A DNA stretch of 64,000 bases from Comamonas serinivorans (GTDB taxonomy: Bacteria; Pseudomonadota; Gammaproteobacteria; Burkholderiales; Burkholderiaceae_C). Location: assembly GCF_002158865.1 (NCBI RefSeq), contig NZ_CP021455.1, positions 3,596,001 to 3,660,000 on the forward strand, given 5' to 3'. The translations under genes were made by a program, and so were the position numbers. Positions 59,142-64,000 of the stretch are shown piece after piece. The first letter of the stretch is position 1; each line of letters starts with the position of its first letter. The notes under the pieces are model-generated. The model was not told the DNA's origin. It did no database searches and was given only the letters and a program-made list of their open reading frames with translations.

Positions 59142-60185
59142 GTGGACATCACCCAACTGCTGGCGTTCAGCGTCAAGAACAAGGCGTCTGACCTGCACCT
59201 GTCAGCCGGGTTGCCCCCCATGATTCGCGTGCACGGCGACGTGCGTCGCCTGAACGTGGAACCGTTGGACCACAAACAGGTGTTCGCCATGGTGTACGAC
59301 ATCATGAACGACGCCCAGCGCAAGGCGTACGAAGAATTCCTGGAGGTGGACTTCTCGTTCGAAATCGACGGCCTGGCGCGCTTTCGCGTCAACGCCTTCA
59401 ACCAGAACCGGGGCGCCGGCGCCGTGCTGCGGACCATCCCGAGCAAGATCCTGTCGCTGGAGCAGCTCAACGCGCCCAAGATCTTCGGCGAGCTGTCGCT
59501 GCAGCCGCGGGGCCTGGTGCTGGTGACCGGCCCCACGGGCTCGGGCAAGTCCACCACGCTGGCGGCCATGATCAACCACCTCAACGAAAGCGAGTACGCC
59601 CACGTGCTGACGGTGGAAGACCCCATCGAGTTCGTGCACGAGTCCAAGAAGTGCCTGATCAACCAGCGCGAGGTCGGGCCGCACACGCTGAGCTTCACCA
59701 ACGCCCTGCGGTCGGCCCTGCGCGAAGACCCCGACGCCATCCTCGTGGGCGAATTGCGCGACCTGGAGACGATTCGCCTGGCCATGACCGCCGCCGAAAC
59801 CGGCCACCTGGTGTTCGGCACGCTGCACACCTCGTCGGCCGCCAAGACCATCGACCGGATCATCGACGTGTTCCCAGCCGAGGAAAAGGAAATGGTGCGC
59901 TCCATGCTGTCCGAGTCGCTGAACGCCGTGATTGCCCAGACCCTGTGCAAGACCAAGGACGGCCAGGGCCGCGTGGCCGCGCACGAGATCATGATCGGCA
60001 CCCCGGCCATCCGCAACCTGATCCGCGAGGACAAGGTGGCTCAGATGTACTCATCCATCCAGACCGGCCATGCCTACGGCATGCAGACGCTGGACCAATG
60101 CCTGTCCGACCTGGTGCGGCGCAACGCGATCAGCAAGGCTGAGGCCCGTGGCAAGGCCAAGATTCCGGAGAACTTCCCCGGTTGA
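59142..60185 (+). CDS. pilT: Type IV pilus retraction ATPase PilT
   Basis: 347-residue hexameric ATPase that depolymerises pili for twitching motility and DNA uptake. N-terminal PAS-like domain, then the RecA core with Walker A GPTGSGKST (about 131-139), the Asp box EDPIEF, Walker B GELRDLETI and the His box TAAETGHLVFGTLHT. The C-terminal motif AIRNLIRE, required for retraction, is intact. It starts with GTG, preceded by GGAGGAA. pilU follows 76 bp later. Together with comEA it suggests competence machinery. Confidence 0.96.
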   Translation: MDITQLLAFSVKNKASDLHLSAGLPPMIRVHGDVRRLNVEPLDHKQVFAMVYDIMNDAQRKAYEEFLEVDFSFEIDGLARFRVNAFNQNRGAGAVLRTIPSKILSLEQLNAPKIFGELSLQPRGLVLVTGPTGSGKSTTLAAMINHLNESEYAHVLTVEDPIEFVHESKKCLINQREVGPHTLSFTNALRSALREDPDAILVGELRDLETIRLAMTAAETGHLVFGTLHTSSAAKTIDRIIDVFPAEEKEMVRSMLSESLNAVIAQTLCKTKDGQGRVAAHEIMIGTPAIRNLIREDKVAQMYSSIQTGHAYGMQTLDQCLSDLVRRNAISKAEARGKAKIPENFPG

Positions 60186-60261
60186 CGACACGCGGGCGGC
60201 CCAGCCGCCCCCTTGGGTTCATTCGGTGCCCAGCGCGGCACCGAGCTGATGGAGGATTCGC

Positions 60262-61398
60262 ATGGAACGCGATCAGGCTTCAAAGTTCATCAACGACCTG
60301 CTCAAGCTGATGATCAGCCGCAAGGGCAGCGACCTGTTCATCACGGCCGACTTTCCGCCGGCCATCAAGGTCGACGGACGGATCAACAAGGTGTCGGCCC
60401 AGCCGCTGACCGCGGCGCACACCCTGGCGCTGGTGCGCTCGGTGATGAACGACAAACAAGGCGCCGAGTTCGAGCGCACCAAGGAGTGCAACTTCGCCAT
60501 CTCGCCGGCCGGCATCGGGCGTTTCCGCGTCAACGCCTTCCTGCAGCAGGGCAAGGTGGGCATGGTGCTGCGGTTGATCCCGCAGGAACTGCCCACCATC
60601 GATGGCCTGGGCATGCCGCAGGTGCTCAAGGACGTGGCCATGTCCAAGCGCGGGCTGACCATCCTGGTCGGCGCCACGGGCTCAGGCAAATCGACCACGC
60701 TGGCAGCCATGGTGGACTGGCGCAACCTCAACTCCTACGGCCACATCGTCACCGTGGAAGACCCGGTGGAGTTCGTGCACCCGCACAAGAACTGCATCGT
60801 GACCCAGCGCGAAGTGGGCCTGGACACCGATTCGTGGGAAGCCGCCCTCAAGAACAGCCTGCGGCAAGCGCCCGATGTCATCCTGATGGGCGAAATCCGC
60901 GACCGCGAAACCATGGAGCACGCGGTGGCCTTTGCCGAAACCGGTCACCTGTGCCTGGCCACGCTGCACGCCAACAGCGCCAACCAGGCGCTGGACCGCA
61001 TCATCAACTTCTTCCCCGAAGAGCGGCGCGCTCAGCTGCTGATGGACCTGTCGCTGAACCTGCGCGCCCTGGTGTCGCAACGCCTGCTGCCCAAGCAGGA
61101 CAGCAAGGGGCGCACTGCCGCAGTCGAAATCATGCTGAACTCGCCGCTCATCGCCGACTTGATCTTCAAGGGCGAAGTCGGCGAGATCAAAGAGATCATG
61201 AAGAAAAGCCGCGAGCTGGGCATGCAGACCTTCGACCAGTCGCTGTTCGACCTGTTCGAGGCCAACCAGATCACCTTCGAAGACGCGCTGCGCAATGCCG
61301 ACTCGATGAACGACCTGCGCCTGCAGATCAAGCTGCACAGCCAGCGCGCCAAGTCGCTGGACCTGGCCGCCGGCACCGAGCACCTGGCCATCGTCTGA
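60262..61398 (+). CDS. pilU: PilT-dependent retraction ATPase PilU
   Basis: 378 residues, paralogue of PilT. Walker A GATGSGKST, Asp box EDPVEF, Walker B GEIRDRETM, His box AETGHLCLATLHA. The C-terminal extension past the RecA domain and the N-terminal FINDLLKLMISRKGSDLFIT are typical of PilU. In other species it needs PilT and adds force to retraction. The start has GGAGGA 7 bp ahead of the ATG. Confidence 0.95.
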   Translation: MERDQASKFINDLLKLMISRKGSDLFITADFPPAIKVDGRINKVSAQPLTAAHTLALVRSVMNDKQGAEFERTKECNFAISPAGIGRFRVNAFLQQGKVGMVLRLIPQELPTIDGLGMPQVLKDVAMSKRGLTILVGATGSGKSTTLAAMVDWRNLNSYGHIVTVEDPVEFVHPHKNCIVTQREVGLDTDSWEAALKNSLRQAPDVILMGEIRDRETMEHAVAFAETGHLCLATLHANSANQALDRIINFFPEERRAQLLMDLSLNLRALVSQRLLPKQDSKGRTAAVEIMLNSPLIADLIFKGEVGEIKEIMKKSRELGMQTFDQSLFDLFEANQITFEDALRNADSMNDLRLQIKLHSQRAKSLDLAAGTEHLAIV

Positions 61399-61813
61399 CG
61401 CGGCGCTCAGCCGCGGGCACGGTGGCAATGGCCCACGGCGGCCCGGCCCCGTGTTGGGCACCGCGGGCGTGAGCAGCGGTGGGCGCGGGTAGCGCGCCCA
61501 CGCCTCGTCGAGCGGGATGGCCTGGACCCGTGCGCCAACCGCGTTGCAGGCCTTTTGAGCAGGCGCAGCGCACGCACGTCGTGCACGCCCGCCGCAGCGT
61601 CGGCGCACGACTTAGGCGCCATTCACCGCGCCCGACACACGCGAGTCCCGGGCGCTTCGTACGCCTGAAGCGCCAGGCCAAGCCACGTCCCACCATGCGC
61701 GGGCATGGCGCCACGGCATCGACCGCGCCATTGACTTCAACCCATCGACAGTATCGACTCACTGCCGTTTCCAAACAAACGGCAACGCAGCCATACTGCC
61801 GTTTACCAGATGC
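61399..61813. other. Gene-free region between convergent pilU and the AtuA-family gene
   Basis: 415 bp with a palindromic repeat at 61748-61799. The segment 61400-61740 has no supported gene. Confidence 0.45.
61748..61799. repeat. 52-bp palindromic repeat copy, after the AtuA-family gene
   Basis: ACAGTAT / ATACTGC ends with ACTGCCGTTT / AAACGGCA arms. It lies 14 bp past the leftward stop codon. Confidence 0.92.
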
Positions 61814-63595
61814 TCAGGTCAGCCAGGCCTTGGGCACCTTCACCGGCATGGTCAACAGGATCTGCGCCATGCCTTTGCCGAGCGGATCGTTGCGCAGCGA
61901 CGCCATGCCGCCGCCATCCAGGGCCTCTTCGCAAACGAAGTTGACGGCGTCGAAGCCCGGCAGGTCGTGGCGGGTGACGCGCCCTTTGACCAAATGCGCC
62001 AGCCACTGGCGCACGGTGTCGGGCGTGACCTGGGCGCGGATCAGCGGCAGGTACTCGGGCCGGCGTGCGATGAGGCCGATGTTCGAGGTGTCGCCCTTGT
62101 CGCCACTGCGGCCCCAGGCCAGCGTGATGAGCGGCACGGCCTCGGTTTCGCCGGGCATCTGCACCGGCACCGGCTCGGTGGCTGGCGTCTCGGCCGACGG
62201 GGCCAGCGGCACGCCGGCGGGCACCGCCACTTCGGTGCGCACGCCGTCCAGCACCACGGCCGGGTGCAGCGCGCCCTTGTCCAGCAGGAAGGCGTACTGC
62301 CGGATGGAGGGCGACGGCGTGGCGCGCCCGCTGCCCGAGCCCGTGGTGCCGGGCGACCAGCTGGTGCCGGCGGGCGCCACCTCGCGCGCGAACAGCTCCA
62401 GCGCCGCCTTCTCGGGGTGCATCACCGCCAGGCGCATGACGGCCTCGCGGGTGCCACGCGCCTGGGCGTGCGGGCCGAACAGCGATTCGGCACCCACGAT
62501 GTCGACGTGCGTGCGCGTGTAGTCGCCCAAGCCACGTTCGGCAAACAGCCGCCGCGTGCGCGTGAGGATGGCCTCGGCCGTGCGCTCGGCCTTCTTCACG
62601 GCGTCCACGCCCACGATGGTGAGCTGCGCGTTGCAGCGAAAGCCGTCGACGTAGGTGGCGCTGACCTTGTAGGTGTCGGTGGGCGGCCGGCCGCGGGCGC
62701 CCTGCACCTCCACCTGGTCCGGCCCCAGCTGCGTGAGCCGCACCTGGGTGAAATCGCACACCACGTCGGGCAGGATGTAGGCCGCCGGGTCGCCGATCTC
62801 GTAGAGGATCTGCTCGCCCACGGTGGCCGTGCTCACCAGGCCGCCCGTGCCCGGCGGCTTGCCCACGGTGAAGCGGCCATCGGCCTGGCAGTCCACCACC
62901 GGGTAGCCGATGTTGGCCCAGTCGGGCACCTGCTCCCAATCGGTGTGCAGGCCACCGGTGGTCTGGGCCCCGCACTCGATGATGTGGCCGGCCAGGCTGC
63001 CCTGCGCCAGCCGGTCGTGGTCGTCGGCCGACCAGCCGAAGGCGTGCATCAGCACCCCCAGCGTCACGGCCGAATCGACACAGCGGCCCGTGACCACGAT
63101 GTCGGCGCCCGCATCCAGCGCCTGCTTGACCGGCAGGGCCCCCAGGTAGGCGTTCGCGCTCACCACCCGGGCCGGCAGCGGCTGGCCTTTTTGCATGTCG
63201 CGCACACCGGCCTCGCGCAGCTGCGGCACCAGCGGCATCACGTCATCGCCTTCGACCACGGCGATGCGCAGCGTCAGGCCCTGCTCCTGCGCCAGGGCCG
63301 CAATCGCAGCCGCGCAGCCATGCGGGTTCATGCCGCCCGCGTTGCTGACCACGCGGATGCCCTTGGCGGCGATCTCCTGCATCAGCGACTTCATGGTCAC
63401 GGTCACGAAGTCGGTCGCGTAGCCCAGCTCGGGCTTTTTCATGCGCGCCGAGGCCAGGATGGACATGGTCAACTCGGCCAGGTAGTCGAACACCAGGAAG
63501 TCGATGTCGCCGTGGCGCACCAGCTGCGGCGCGCCCACGCTGGAATCGCCCCAGAAGCCCGAGGCACCGCCGATGCGGATGGATTGCTTGTTCAT
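61814..63595 (-). CDS. AtuA-family (DUF1446) acyclic terpene utilisation protein
   Basis: 593 residues. The N-terminal DUF1446 domain has IGGASGFWGDSS, FLVFDYLAELTMSIL, VVSNAGGMNPHG and ADIVVTGRCVDSAVTLG. The C-terminal part ends with AWGRSGDKGDTSNIGLIAR, the AtuA_C block. In Pseudomonas AtuA belongs to the citronellol/geraniol degradation set, but the molecular activity is unknown. The enoyl-CoA hydratase gene just upstream on the same strand supports an acyl-CoA degradation operon (terpene or branched chain). The ATG at 63595 is chosen with GGAGA 7 bp upstream. Confidence 0.87.
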   Translation of the reverse strand: MNKQSIRIGGASGFWGDSSVGAPQLVRHGDIDFLVFDYLAELTMSILASARMKKPELGYATDFVTVTMKSLMQEIAAKGIRVVSNAGGMNPHGCAAAIAALAQEQGLTLRIAVVEGDDVMPLVPQLREAGVRDMQKGQPLPARVVSANAYLGALPVKQALDAGADIVVTGRCVDSAVTLGVLMHAFGWSADDHDRLAQGSLAGHIIECGAQTTGGLHTDWEQVPDWANIGYPVVDCQADGRFTVGKPPGTGGLVSTATVGEQILYEIGDPAAYILPDVVCDFTQVRLTQLGPDQVEVQGARGRPPTDTYKVSATYVDGFRCNAQLTIVGVDAVKKAERTAEAILTRTRRLFAERGLGDYTRTHVDIVGAESLFGPHAQARGTREAVMRLAVMHPEKAALELFAREVAPAGTSWSPGTTGSGSGRATPSPSIRQYAFLLDKGALHPAVVLDGVRTEVAVPAGVPLAPSAETPATEPVPVQMPGETEAVPLITLAWGRSGDKGDTSNIGLIARRPEYLPLIRAQVTPDTVRQWLAHLVKGRVTRHDLPGFDAVNFVCEEALDGGGMASLRNDPLGKGMAQILLTMPVKVPKAWLT

Positions 63596-63615
63596 GTGGT
63601 CTCCTGCCATGCACA

Positions 63616-63667
63616 GCAGTATCAATCGCTACCGATGACTGTTGAATCGGCAAACAACCCATACTGC
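63616..63667. repeat. 52-bp palindromic repeat copy between the enoyl-CoA hydratase and AtuA-family genes
   Basis: GCAGTAT / ATACTGC ends. The inner arm is changed to CTACCGAT / ATCGGCAA, partly paired. It sits 20 bp after the hydratase stop, in the middle of a probable operon. Confidence 0.88.
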
Positions 63668-63687
63668 ATTCAATGAATTGCCGCGCG

Positions 63688-64000
63688 TCAGCTGCCGGTC
63701 CAGTTCGGGGCGCGCTTTTCGCGGAATGCCAGCTGGCCCTCCCGGGCGTCGTTCGTCAGCGCGAACAGGCCGATCTGGCTCTCGGTGAAGGCCATGGCCT
63801 GCTCGAACGGCATGGCCTCGACGGTCTTGAGCGTGTACAGGCCCCGGCGCACGGCCGCGGGCGATTTGTTCAGCAGCCGCGCCAGCAGCCAATCGAGCTT
63901 GGCGTCCAGGTCGTCGGCCACGTGGTTGATCAGGCCGACCTGCAGCGCGTCCTGCGCGCTGATGGGCTCGCCGCACAGGCACAGCTCGTTCAGCACGCGG
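63688..64000 (-). CDS. Enoyl-CoA hydratase/isomerase family protein, partial (5' part outside window)
   Basis: Only the C-terminal 103 residues are in the window. They show the crotonase-family end: LNELCLCGEPISAQDALQVG, then LINHVADDLDAKLDWLLARL, NKSPAAVRRGLYTLK and REGQLAFREKRAPNWTGS. This C-terminal pattern (EGxxAFxEKRxPxW) is typical. The specific substrate cannot be decided without the active-site half. It lies upstream of the AtuA-family gene in the same direction, so it may hydrate a terpenoid or branched-chain enoyl-CoA. Confidence 0.85.
   Translation of the reverse strand, partial: RVLNELCLCGEPISAQDALQVGLINHVADDLDAKLDWLLARLLNKSPAAVRRGLYTLKTVEAMPFEQAMAFTESQIGLFALTNDAREGQLAFREKRAPNWTGS

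Overview
This window is high-GC chromosomal DNA from a betaproteobacterium, most likely a member of the Comamonadaceae (Burkholderiales). The evidence is the combination of GC-rich codon use, family proteins typical of Burkholderiales (DUF1631, DUF3567, a Bug/TctC solute-binding protein, an AtuA-family protein) and familiar gene groups: yibN-grxC-secB-gpsA, trxB with ftsK-lolA, rpmB-rpmG, rluC divergent from rne, and pilT-pilU. I see no rRNA, tRNA, CRISPR array, phage or intact insertion sequence.

Layout. 1-13.7 kb holds housekeeping genes: a partial class II aminotransferase, cueR, panC, the yibN/grxC and secB/gpsA/phosphatase units, gpmA, ctpA, a MoeB/ThiF adenylyltransferase, a receiver-only response regulator, a GDT1-type manganese/cation exporter behind a yybP-ykoY riboswitch, an SBF-like transporter and trmB. 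13.9-30.9 kb is an iron region. A Fur-box-preceded YncE-like lipoprotein is followed by a complete-looking enterobactin-type siderophore locus organised around a second, divergent Fur box near 20405. Leftward are a binding protein, FecCD-type permease, ATPase and Fes/IroE-like esterase. Rightward are an MFS exporter, EntE, a free-standing aryl carrier protein, EntF-like NRPS, EntA, EntC and a stand-alone isochorismatase. The NRPS adenylation pocket reads D-V-W-H-F-S-L-V, the serine code of E. coli EntF, so the expected product is a 2,3-dihydroxybenzoyl-serine catecholate. 31-34.7 kb has an MFS transporter, a Bug receptor and an M20 amidohydrolase. 34.9-64 kb returns to core functions: pseudouridine synthases, DUF1631, rne, rarA, lolA, ftsK, a Crp/Fnr regulator, trxB, rpmB-rpmG, comEA, rdgC, crcB, pyrC, a NYN-domain protein, htpX, marC, pilT-pilU, then AtuA and an enoyl-CoA hydratase cut by the window end.

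The most striking feature is not a gene. A family of 50-52 bp imperfect palindromes occurs 21 times (plus one doubtful copy), about once per 3 kb. Ends are (G)CAGTAT...ATACTG(C) or GGGGTAT...ATACCCC, and an inner arm of the type ATTGCCGTT...AACGGCAAT surrounds an 8-nt loop. Most copies lie within 35 bp after a stop codon and two overlap the stop codon itself. Two or three lie in frame inside coding sequences (entC, rluC, perhaps the first aminotransferase). Genes followed by a clear Rho-independent terminator mostly lack the repeat. I know of no named family that this matches, so it is the main candidate for an undescribed system. A second, different GC-rich repeat has expanded in frame inside the siderophore esterase gene.
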